From contig CAZMJM010000013.1 in the NCBI GenBank assembly GCA_964566875.1, forward strand, positions 1 to 18,597: 18,597 nucleotides of DNA, in the 5' to 3' direction. A program made the translations under genes and the position numbers. Positions 5,404 through 12,642 of this stretch are shown piece by piece (position 1 is the first letter of the stretch; every line of letters starts with the position of its first letter). This stretch comes from CAZEQH01 sp964566875. GTDB lineage: Bacteria; Patescibacteriota; Minisyncoccia; Minisyncoccales; JANBVM01. The notes under the pieces were generated by a model. It had not been told where the DNA came from, ran no database searches, and worked only from the letters and a program-made list of their open reading frames with translations.

Positions 5404-6816
5404 TTACCCGAGAATTTTCTGGTATAGAGACAGGTATTTCTTGGCTGACTTCTCCCAGGACAGGTCTTGCCTCATGCAGTTTGTCTGAATCTGTTTCCAG
5501 ATCTCTTTCTGGGAATAGAATTTCAATGCCTCGTCTATCGTCTTTAATAAGTCTTCCGCTCGATATTCGGAGAAAAGGAAACCCGTGCCCTCAACATTAC
5601 CCTTATTATTTTCCACCGGAAAGACGGTGTTTCTGATGCCGCCAACAGCCCTGGCTGCCGGAACCGTTCCATATCTCATGGCTATCTGCTGTCCCAGGCC
5701 GCAAGGCTCAAAACGGGAAGGCATCAGGAAAATATCGGCTCCGCCGTATATCTGATGGGCTAGCTTCTCATCGAAACCTATTTTAGCCCAGAATTTGCCC
5801 GGGAATTGTTCAGCCTTCTCTTTGAAAAAATTTTCATAATCCGCCGAGCCTGACCCCAACAGGATAAACTGTAGGTTTCTCGACATCAGTTCAGGGAAAA
5901 TATCCTTGATCAAATCTATTCCCTTCTGTTCTGCCAGTCGGGAGACTATACCCAGCACCGGAGTAGTCAAGTTTTTCTCTCCGAAACACTTTTTCTGGAG
6001 AAAATCCTTGTTGACTTCTTTCATCTGTAATTTTGAGAGGGAATAATCCTTTTTCAGAAAGGCATCGCTTTCCGGATTCCAGGTTTCAATATCGATGCCG
6101 TTCAGTATTCCCGTCAGATGGCTTTTTCGCTCCTGCAGAGAACTATCCAAACCTTCCCCGAACCCTGGGGTCAGGATTTCTTCTGCGTAGCTCGGGCTCA
6201 CGGTGTTGATGAAGTCGGCATTCATAATACCCAGTCTCAGACAGTTGACTTCTTCGGAAAAATTTGTACCCAGCAGTCGGTTGACCGTTTCATGCGGATA
6301 TATGCCCTGGTAGGCGAGATTATGGATGGTCAGGAGAGTCTTCAGACTTTTCTCTCTTTCCCTGACCAGGAAAGGAGTAATGGCGGTATGCCAGTCCTGG
6401 CAGTGTAGGACGTCGGCGCCCATCATTTCCGCTACCTTGATGCTGGCAGCCGACAGGAAAAGAAAGCGGCAGGCTTCTTTTTCACTGCCTCCGGAAGAGG
6501 CGTCGCTCTCCACATACACCCCTTTTCCGGTACAATATTCTCCGTGTTCCAATAAAAATAGAGGAACGCGGCTTCCGGGCAGCTGGGTTTTCCAGAGATT
6601 GAAAGATTGTTCATTTTGGTCGAAAAGAAGGGGAATATCCATTTTTATCGGTTTTACTTTCCTTCTGTCCAGATTCAGGCATTTATAAAAGGGAAGGATT
6701 ATGGAAACGTCAACGCCTAGCAAATTTAAAGCTTTGGGCAAGGCACTGACCACATCGGCCAGGCCTCCTACCTTGGCTACGGGAGCTGCTTCCGAAGCTG
6801 TTAGAAAAACCTTCAT
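5404..6816 (-). CDS. glgA: Glycogen/starch synthase, GT5 (second copy of operon)
   Basis: This is a GT-B fold glucosyltransferase that extends alpha-1,4-glucan from a sugar nucleotide, normally ADP-glucose in bacteria. KVGGL at 15-19 binds the nucleotide sugar, QDWHT at 140-144 and TIHNLAYQG at 163-171 are typical of the N-domain, and ILNGID opens the second domain. VSRLAEQKG (291-299) and SRFEPCGLGQ (367-376, with the conserved active-site Glu) define the C-domain. The length of 470 aa is normal. It is the last gene of the operon, its ATG overlapping the stop of the kinase-like gene by 4 bp (ATGA, 6813-6816), with no separate Shine-Dalgarno site. It is clearly divergent from the other GT5 gene at 9251-10762, so the pair are old paralogues rather than a recent duplication. 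Confidence 0.95.
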   Translation of the reverse strand: MKVFLTASEAAPVAKVGGLADVVSALPKALNLLGVDVSIILPFYKCLNLDRRKVKPIKMDIPLLFDQNEQSFNLWKTQLPGSRVPLFLLEHGEYCTGKGVYVESDASSGGSEKEACRFLFLSAASIKVAEMMGADVLHCQDWHTAITPFLVREREKSLKTLLTIHNLAYQGIYPHETVNRLLGTNFSEEVNCLRLGIMNADFINTVSPSYAEEILTPGFGEGLDSSLQERKSHLTGILNGIDIETWNPESDAFLKKDYSLSKLQMKEVNKDFLQKKCFGEKNLTTPVLGIVSRLAEQKGIDLIKDIFPELMSRNLQFILLGSGSADYENFFKEKAEQFPGKFWAKIGFDEKLAHQIYGGADIFLMPSRFEPCGLGQQIAMRYGTVPAARAVGGIRNTVFPVENNKGNVEGTGFLFSEYRAEDLLKTIDEALKFYSQKEIWKQIQTNCMRQDLSWEKSAKKYLSLYQKILG

Positions 6817-7781
6817 ATTTTGATGGATTCAAATTTTTTTAATATTTTTGCCTGATGGAGTCTATTACCCCAGACCAGTATGTGGGAAATAATAAGAAGG
6901 TCAAAATAAGATTTGTAAATCGCCAGCTTATTCTCTTCCATCTCACTCAACCTTTCCGTCAATTTCTGGTAGAGATTCAGCACTTCGTTTTCCATACTGG
7001 CCCTTACTTTCTGGGGAAGTGGAAAGTCTAACCCCGTGTTTAAGTGCGCCAGGAAACTGGCAGCGTCGGAAACCCTGTCTCCCAGATGGAGACTGTCGAA
7101 ATCAGCTAGCTTAACATTCTTGCCGTCGAAAAAGCAGTTATAGGGATTGAGGTCTCCATGAACCAGCACTTTATTCTTATTCTTTCTCTGGAAGGTTATT
7201 ATTTCTTTCTTTATTTTTTTAAAAAACCGGGCCAGCGGTCCGGCTTCCTTCAATTTTCTCTGTTTTAATATCTTGATATTCTTTTCCATGTCCGAAAAAT
7301 CAATCCCATTTCTTAAGGTAGAAAACTTACCCTTTACCGACTGCAGTTTGGCTACGGTTTCTGCTATTTTCTCGAGATGAAATGTTTTATTCTTCCCCGA
7401 GGATATTATCTGTCCAAAATTGTTCCCTTCGAGATATTCCCTTAGAAATAATCCCAAAGATTTTATATAACAGAAGGGCTCGGAAATAAAAAAACCTTCT
7501 TTTTTGAAAGGTGCAAATTTCTTGAAGAGAAACTTATTGGCGTAAAGGGCATACTTCTTCCTGCCGTCTGAATTGGCTATGCCCACCACCTTCTTTTTCC
7601 CATCCAGCGTATAAACCGCCACTAAGCTGAAGCTTCTCCAGTCTGTATATTTCTTAACTACTTTGATGTCTATTCTGGAAATAGTTTTCTTTTTAAGGCC
7701 TATGCTCTTCACCTTTTTCTGAAATACCGCTCTCATCCTCTCCGGGGACAGCAGGATGCCTATTTTCTTTGGGCTTATCAT
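6813..7781 (-). CDS. APH-fold phosphotransferase-like protein in glucan operon
   Basis: The 322-aa protein carries the catalytic-loop motif VHGDLNPYN (207-215), with Asp210 as presumed base and Asn215 as metal ligand, and LADFDSL (225-231) as the metal-binding D-F-D. Both are signatures of the aminoglycoside/choline kinase-like (APH) superfamily. The N-lobe is lysine-rich and poorly conserved. Its place between GH57 and GT5 genes, overlapping both by 4 bp, suggests a role in alpha-glucan or sugar metabolism, for example phosphorylating a sugar as APH-fold maltokinases do. That is inference from context; maltokinases are usually longer. It has the best Shine-Dalgarno site of the operon: AAGGAGG lies 8 nt before the ATG. 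Confidence 0.82.
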   Translation of the reverse strand: MISPKKIGILLSPERMRAVFQKKVKSIGLKKKTISRIDIKVVKKYTDWRSFSLVAVYTLDGKKKVVGIANSDGRKKYALYANKFLFKKFAPFKKEGFFISEPFCYIKSLGLFLREYLEGNNFGQIISSGKNKTFHLEKIAETVAKLQSVKGKFSTLRNGIDFSDMEKNIKILKQRKLKEAGPLARFFKKIKKEIITFQRKNKNKVLVHGDLNPYNCFFDGKNVKLADFDSLHLGDRVSDAASFLAHLNTGLDFPLPQKVRASMENEVLNLYQKLTERLSEMEENKLAIYKSYFDLLIISHILVWGNRLHQAKILKKFESIKI

Positions 7782-9247
7782 TTAATTATCCTCCTTAATT
7801 CCGGCTGGCCCGGACTAATCTTCTCATACTGCTTTCTGTATTTGGCGAGCATCTTTTCCAGTTCCGGTTGTGGCATTTCCATTCTCAGCATGTCAACGAC
7901 GTGGATTGCGTCGAATATGTCGTTCTTGGTTTCCAGTTTCCAAATGGCGTCCCGCCAGAGAATGGCTTTCTCAAAATTTCTCTGTCTGGCCGCCTTTTTC
8001 ATCTCCCTTTCCAAAATCTTTAAAAAGGCGTAGTAATAACTTTCTTCGGCCCTTTCTTTGAATGGTATTCTGACCGTTTCTTTGTATTTCCGTGCCATGG
8101 CCTCTATCTTGCCGCTTCTCTGCCACCAGAAGGCCGTGGCCACTATTTCCCGGTATAGGTCCTCTCCTTTTTCTATCTCCTTTCTGGTTATTCCCGGCAG
8201 GGATTTTAAAGTATTCAGCATCCTGATGGCTCCCTTCTCAATCATTTCCAGACTCCACCATGGTTCACCCGAGGCCCAGAAAAACTGGTCTGAGGCCATG
8301 GCGATATCCAACCGATCGGTTACCTTTGGGTTGAGCTTCTTTTTGTCGGCCGTTTCCATGAGGAAATTGAGAAATTTCCATTGGAAACGGTGGACTTCGT
8401 TGCGGGGGTCTTTCCAGGAATAAAATTGTACCCCCTCTGCTACGTCTTCCTGGGTGGAAGCCCAGGTTGACCTCACCGGATTGATACTCCCTTCAGTATT
8501 GAAAAATCGGGGAAGCTCTGAAAGGAAAAGCTGTTTCGGCTTTTCTGACTTCATTATTCTAAACAGGAACTTTTCCAGTCCCGGCCTATGGTGCCCGAAG
8601 GTTTCCCCGTCCATGGCTGTACACAGATATTTGTTTTCCTTGATTTCGTTACCTATCAGGGAAACGAATTCCTTTTTACTTCTCACCACAGCGCTCATGA
8701 TGGAATTGGATACCCTTCTTTCCCTGAATACGGGGATGACCTTGGTTTTACTTATGGTGAACAGCTTGTTTTTCGGGGCATGTTCTTTCCCTCCGTTATA
8801 AGCTATGTCATCTATTATTATCATTGAATATCCCATCTTGCCTATCGTCTCAGCCACCTTGCTGCCGTAAGCCATCTCCGGGGGAAAGAAGCAGACCGGC
8901 TTATAAGCTTTTCCGAAATACTTTTTGTTATCGCGGTTATTTTTCTTTACCTGCCTGACAATGTCTTTCTCCTTCAGGAAGGGGAGGAGGGGGTGATATT
9001 TGGCGCTTTCTGTAAATTCCAGTCGGCCGGTGTCGGCTAACTTCTTTATGTTTTCAACTACGTCCTTGTACCCTTCCATTACGAACAGCTCGGTCAGGGC
9101 GGCGTTGATATTAAGGTTTACCTTTATGTCCTTGATACCTAAAAAACCTTTGAATAAAGGTCGGTAAGATTCGTGAACTACTTTTTTGAGAATTTCCTTG
9201 GACTGCTCTATTGGCTGATAAATGTGTAGGAAGTTTACCCAGTACAT
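7778..9247 (-). CDS. GH57 alpha-glucan hydrolase/4-alpha-glucanotransferase-like
   Basis: GH57 enzymes hydrolyse or transfer alpha-glucans with a retaining mechanism. Conserved regions can be followed: HIYQP (8-12, family H-x-H-Q-P with the second His replaced by Tyr), GRLEFTESAKYHPLLP (74-89), FFPPEMAYG with presumed nucleophile Glu124, MDGETFGHHRPG with presumed acid/base Asp213, and SDQFFWASGEPWW (319-331). The Glu124-Asp213 spacing is close to the E123/D214 pair of the Thermococcus litoralis 4-alpha-glucanotransferase and unlike GH57 branching enzymes. A helical C-terminal part contains a UVR-like stretch (NFEKAILWRDAIWKLE, 424-439). The 489 aa are short for the family. It begins 3 nt after the first GT5 gene and overlaps the kinase-like gene by 4 bp. 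No signal peptide, so it acts in the cytosol. Confidence 0.85.
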   Translation of the reverse strand: MYWVNFLHIYQPIEQSKEILKKVVHESYRPLFKGFLGIKDIKVNLNINAALTELFVMEGYKDVVENIKKLADTGRLEFTESAKYHPLLPFLKEKDIVRQVKKNNRDNKKYFGKAYKPVCFFPPEMAYGSKVAETIGKMGYSMIIIDDIAYNGGKEHAPKNKLFTISKTKVIPVFRERRVSNSIMSAVVRSKKEFVSLIGNEIKENKYLCTAMDGETFGHHRPGLEKFLFRIMKSEKPKQLFLSELPRFFNTEGSINPVRSTWASTQEDVAEGVQFYSWKDPRNEVHRFQWKFLNFLMETADKKKLNPKVTDRLDIAMASDQFFWASGEPWWSLEMIEKGAIRMLNTLKSLPGITRKEIEKGEDLYREIVATAFWWQRSGKIEAMARKYKETVRIPFKERAEESYYYAFLKILEREMKKAARQRNFEKAILWRDAIWKLETKNDIFDAIHVVDMLRMEMPQPELEKMLAKYRKQYEKISPGQPELRRIIK

Positions 9248-9250
9248 AAT

Positions 9251-10762
9251 TTAGCAGTTTTTTTCTTCTACCAGTTTACAGATTACCTCCAGATATTTTC
9301 TGGCCGACTTTTTCCAGGAAAAGTCCTTCTTCATAGCCCTCTTAACGGCGGCTTTCCATCCCGTCTTGAACCCTAAAGAAGTGGAGGCTCTGACCACATT
9401 GGTAAACAGGGCCCAGGGATTGTATTCTTCAAAAACAAAGCCGTCCCCCTCTTTCTTCCGCGGGTTGAAATCTTCCACTGTGTCCGCCAGGCCTCCCGTT
9501 TTCCTCACTATGGGGAGGCAGCCGAATCTCATGGCCTGCATCTGGACTATGCCGCACGGCTCGAATTTCGAAGGTACGAGGATAACGTCGGCTCCGGCAA
9601 AAATCATGTGGGGAAGGGCGACATCGAATTCAAAATGATAACTGATTTTTTCCGGGAACTTTTCTTTGGCTTTTTGTATCATTTCCTTGTAACGGGAGTC
9701 GCCATCTCCCAATATTACCATCTGCATGTCGAGGTTTTTGAAAACGGGCTCCAGGATGTTCTCCAGTAGGTCGAATCCTTTCTGCTCCGTCAGCCTGGAC
9801 ACTATGCCGGCCACGAAGATGTCCGGATCCTGGGATAGCCCCATCCTTTTTTGGAGCTGGATTTTATTTTCTTTCCTTTTTCTTATGGTTCTAATGTTGT
9901 AATGGACGGCGATGTGGGGTGAAGTCTGGGGATTATATTTGGCGTAACTGATTCCGTTCAAGATGCCGAATATCTTGTGCTGTTTTTCCTTCAGTATCTT
10001 GTCCAGCCCTTCGCCGAATTCCGGCGTTAGTATCTCTTTGGCATAATTGGGAGAAACTACCACTATGGAATCCCCGTACAATATTCCCCTCATGAGCCAA
10101 TTAAGCTTGGCCAGTCTGGGATTGAAAAAATCCGGGATAGATTCTCTTCCCGAATCCTTATCGCTTTCAGACGAAAACCGGAAATCGCACATTCCCTGAT
10201 ATCTCATATTGTGGACGCAGAAGACGATTGGTATCTTGGACACAATCTGGTCGTTCTTATACGTCGTCTTAATATAATTCGGCAGTAATCCGGTCTGCCA
10301 GTCTGAAGCCACAATGATGTCGGGAATCCAGGAGGAATGCCTGATGAACTCTATTATCCCCCGGCACAAGAGCGCCCATCGGATGTGGTCGTCGGAATAT
10401 CCGTAGACGTTGGCCCTCTGCTCATAATATTCCATGTTTTCCAGGAAATAAGTAGGAACGCTCTTCCTGCCGGAGTATTTCTTAACATTACAGATGAGAA
10501 ACGGGTCGTCTCCGGGTTGGTCAGTAGGGACCTTCAGGCCGGCTATTTCCATTTTAAGATTGTAGTCCTCGGGGCTGATGGTGCCGTAGCGCGGTATCAT
10601 CAGTCTGGCGTCCTGGCCGAGTTTCCTCAGGGCCAGGGGTAGGGAGTACATAATGTCTCCCAAACCTCCCGCCTTAGCGAAGGGAGCCGCCTCCGATGCC
10701 ACGAAAAGTATCTTCAGGTTCTTTGCCGAGAGCACTTTTTGCAGTTTTCTACTGATTTTCAT
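9251..10762 (-). CDS. glgA: Glycogen/starch synthase, GT5 (first gene of operon)
   Basis: A 503-aa GT5 synthase. After a 15-residue basic extension come LKILFVASEAAPFAKAGGLGD (16-36 region, with KAGGL at 30-34 for the sugar nucleotide), FCVHNMRYQG (181-190), ILNGISYAKYNP (267-278), VSRLTEQKG (321-329) and SKFEPCGIVQ (398-407). The N-domain motif that normally reads D-W-H is DWQTG (154-158) here, a His-to-Gln change at a position that contributes to the active site in bacterial GlgA; the second synthase keeps His. It is the first gene of the leftward operon, divergent from dnaG, with a hairpin in its leader and no Shine-Dalgarno site. Donor specificity (ADP- or UDP-glucose) cannot be told from sequence. 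Confidence 0.94.
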   Translation of the reverse strand: MKISRKLQKVLSAKNLKILFVASEAAPFAKAGGLGDIMYSLPLALRKLGQDARLMIPRYGTISPEDYNLKMEIAGLKVPTDQPGDDPFLICNVKKYSGRKSVPTYFLENMEYYEQRANVYGYSDDHIRWALLCRGIIEFIRHSSWIPDIIVASDWQTGLLPNYIKTTYKNDQIVSKIPIVFCVHNMRYQGMCDFRFSSESDKDSGRESIPDFFNPRLAKLNWLMRGILYGDSIVVVSPNYAKEILTPEFGEGLDKILKEKQHKIFGILNGISYAKYNPQTSPHIAVHYNIRTIRKRKENKIQLQKRMGLSQDPDIFVAGIVSRLTEQKGFDLLENILEPVFKNLDMQMVILGDGDSRYKEMIQKAKEKFPEKISYHFEFDVALPHMIFAGADVILVPSKFEPCGIVQMQAMRFGCLPIVRKTGGLADTVEDFNPRKKEGDGFVFEEYNPWALFTNVVRASTSLGFKTGWKAAVKRAMKKDFSWKKSARKYLEVICKLVEEKNC

Positions 10763-10770
10763 AATAAAAT

Positions 10771-10793
10771 AGACTAAAGCCGGAGGATAGTCT
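10771..10793. promoter_or_regulatory. Inverted repeat in the leader of the glucan operon
   Basis: AGACTA (10771-10776) and TAGTCT (10788-10793) are perfect inverted arms around AAGCCGGAGGA, whose CC and GG can add two inner pairs. In the leftward mRNA the hairpin ends 8 nt before the ATG of the first synthase and is followed by ATTTTATT. It could act as an operator, a translational block or a weak attenuator. No rightward gene lies before it, so it is not a + strand terminator. Confidence 0.45.
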
Positions 10794-10820
10794 TATTTTT
10801 GGATATAATTCCCTTGTTTT

Positions 10821-10849
10821 TTAACCGAAATACTGTTAATCTTTATAAT
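10821..10849 (+). promoter_or_regulatory. Candidate sigma70-type promoter for dnaG-rpoD
   Basis: TTAACC (10821-10826, 4 of 6 to TTGACA) and a perfect TATAAT (10844-10849) are separated by 17 nt. Transcription would start near 10856, giving a leader of about 53 nt to the ATG at 10909. Confidence 0.5.
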
Positions 10850-10908
10850 AGGTTTATTTTAGCACAGTCAAGCCGAATAAGCGAGGCTGGCTAAAATCGT
10901 TTTTGCTC

Positions 10909-12636
10909 ATGCTCAATTCTCCAATAGAGGAAATAAAGTCCAGGCTTAATATTGTAGACGTCATAGGTTCCTACATCAAGCTCACTAAAGCGGGAGCTAA
11001 TTATAAGGCGGTTTGCCCTTTTCACTCCGAAAAGACCCCGTCTTTTTTCGTGTCGCCCGCCAGGCAGATGTGGCACTGTTTCGGGTGCGGGGCGGGGCAC
11101 AGCATGTTTGATTTTGTCATGAAGATAGAGGGGGTGGAATTCGGCGACGCCCTCCGCATATTGGCCCAGAAGGCGGGCGTGGAGCTGAAATCAGTGAGGC
11201 CCGAGGTCAGGACCAAGCGTCAGAGGGTCTATGAGATCTGCGACCTGGCGGCCAAGTTTTTTGAAACTCAGCTTCAGAAAAGTGCCGTCGGTAAAAAATC
11301 CAAGCAGTATCTCCTGGGGAGAACCATCAGCGAAGAATCCATTAAGAAGTGGAGGCTGGGATGGGCGCCAGACAAGTGGAGAGGGCTCTCAGATTTTTTG
11401 ATTTCCCAGGGATATAAGAAAGACGAGATCGTCCGAGCCGGCCTGGCTCTGCGAGGCGACGGAGGCAAGTTTTTTGACCGCTTCAGGGGAAGGATTATGT
11501 TTCCCGTGTTCGATTTTAATTCACAGATAATCGGCTTCGGCGGAAGGGTGCTTAAGAAGAGCAAGGATACCGCCAAATACATCAACAGCCCGAGCACCGT
11601 TCTTTATGACAAGGGTAAAATTTTATACGGCCTGGATAAGGCCAAGGTGGAGATAAGGAAAAAGGATTTTTGTATTATGGTAGAGGGGTATGTGGACGTC
11701 ATCCTGGCTCACCAGTCCGGGATAGAAAACACGGTTGCCACCTCGGGCACCGCCCTGGGTTCCTATCAGCTCGATATTCTCAAGAGATATTCAGACAATC
11801 TCAGTCTGGCCTTTGATATGGATTTCGCCGGGGATAAAGCCACCAAGAGAGGAATAGAGTTGGCCCAAGTCCGGGGCTTCAACATAAAAATATTACTTCT
11901 TCCTGAAGGCCGGGATCCCGCCGACGTTATGGCAGATAACCCCAAGCAGTTTGCGGAAATAATAGATAAAGGAGTTTCCATACTGGAATTTTATTTTCAG
12001 GATGCCTTTTCCAAGTTTGACGAAAAGAAACCCGAAGGCAAGCGGAAAATTTCCAACGCCCTTCTGCCGGTGGTTAAAAGGATTCCCAATAAAATAGAGC
12101 AGTCTTTCTGGGTGCAAAAATTGGCCGCCAAGCTGGAGGTTAAAGAAAGAGACGTTGAAGAGGAGCTGGGTAAGGTAAAGACAGAAGAAGCCGCCGATAT
12201 CGAGATAGATGCCGCTGCCTCACCTAATCCGGTTTTGGCCCGCAGCCGGCAGGAGCTTCTGGAGGAAAGAGTTATCAGTTTGGTCGCCAAGAGTCCGGAG
12301 GCTTGGGAGCAGCTCGATAAGGAAAAATTTTCTTTTTGTTCTCCGAAGATTAAGGAAATAGTCACCAATTTCAAAGACAGGGAGAACTTTTCCAGGGAGA
12401 CCAAAGAGCTATTGGACTGCTTGTACCTTAAGGCCGAGATGGAGGAGTTGAAGGATAAGGAGGTCGTCCCGGAAATAAACTTTTGTCTGGCGGAGATAAA
12501 GTCCCTTAAGGTCAAAAAGAAACTCAACGAAATCTCTCTGCAGATTAAAAAAGCAGAGGAAGAGAAGAACAATGAAGAAACAGAGAAACTTATCAAAGAG
12601 TTCGACCAATTATCTAAAAAAATAATAACGGAATGA
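10909..12636 (+). CDS. dnaG: DNA primase DnaG
   Basis: Primase lays RNA primers at the replication fork. Numbered from the ATG at 10909, the CHC2 zinc finger is CPFH (Cys36, His39) with CFGC (Cys57, Cys60). The Toprim catalytic core follows, with MVEGYVDV (EGYxD at 259-263), ATSGTAL, and LAFDMDFAGDKA with metal-binding acids in DMDFAG (303-308; many primases have DGDxAG). The C-terminal region of about 170 residues is the helical helicase-binding part. An upstream in-frame TTG at 10903 is possible, but the ATG gives the usual N-terminus; neither has a Shine-Dalgarno site. About 575 aa is normal. rpoD starts 6 nt after the TGA, the classic macromolecular-synthesis arrangement, here without rpsU in front. 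Confidence 0.96.
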   Translation: MLNSPIEEIKSRLNIVDVIGSYIKLTKAGANYKAVCPFHSEKTPSFFVSPARQMWHCFGCGAGHSMFDFVMKIEGVEFGDALRILAQKAGVELKSVRPEVRTKRQRVYEICDLAAKFFETQLQKSAVGKKSKQYLLGRTISEESIKKWRLGWAPDKWRGLSDFLISQGYKKDEIVRAGLALRGDGGKFFDRFRGRIMFPVFDFNSQIIGFGGRVLKKSKDTAKYINSPSTVLYDKGKILYGLDKAKVEIRKKDFCIMVEGYVDVILAHQSGIENTVATSGTALGSYQLDILKRYSDNLSLAFDMDFAGDKATKRGIELAQVRGFNIKILLLPEGRDPADVMADNPKQFAEIIDKGVSILEFYFQDAFSKFDEKKPEGKRKISNALLPVVKRIPNKIEQSFWVQKLAAKLEVKERDVEEELGKVKTEEAADIEIDAAASPNPVLARSRQELLEERVISLVAKSPEAWEQLDKEKFSFCSPKIKEIVTNFKDRENFSRETKELLDCLYLKAEMEELKDKEVVPEINFCLAEIKSLKVKKKLNEISLQIKKAEEEKNNEETEKLIKEFDQLSKKIITE

Positions 12637-12642
12637 AAAAAA

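Noticed and set aside
10903..10908. TTG at 10903 as dnaG start
   Set aside because: It adds only two residues and is a weaker codon; the ATG at 10909 gives the usual N-terminus.
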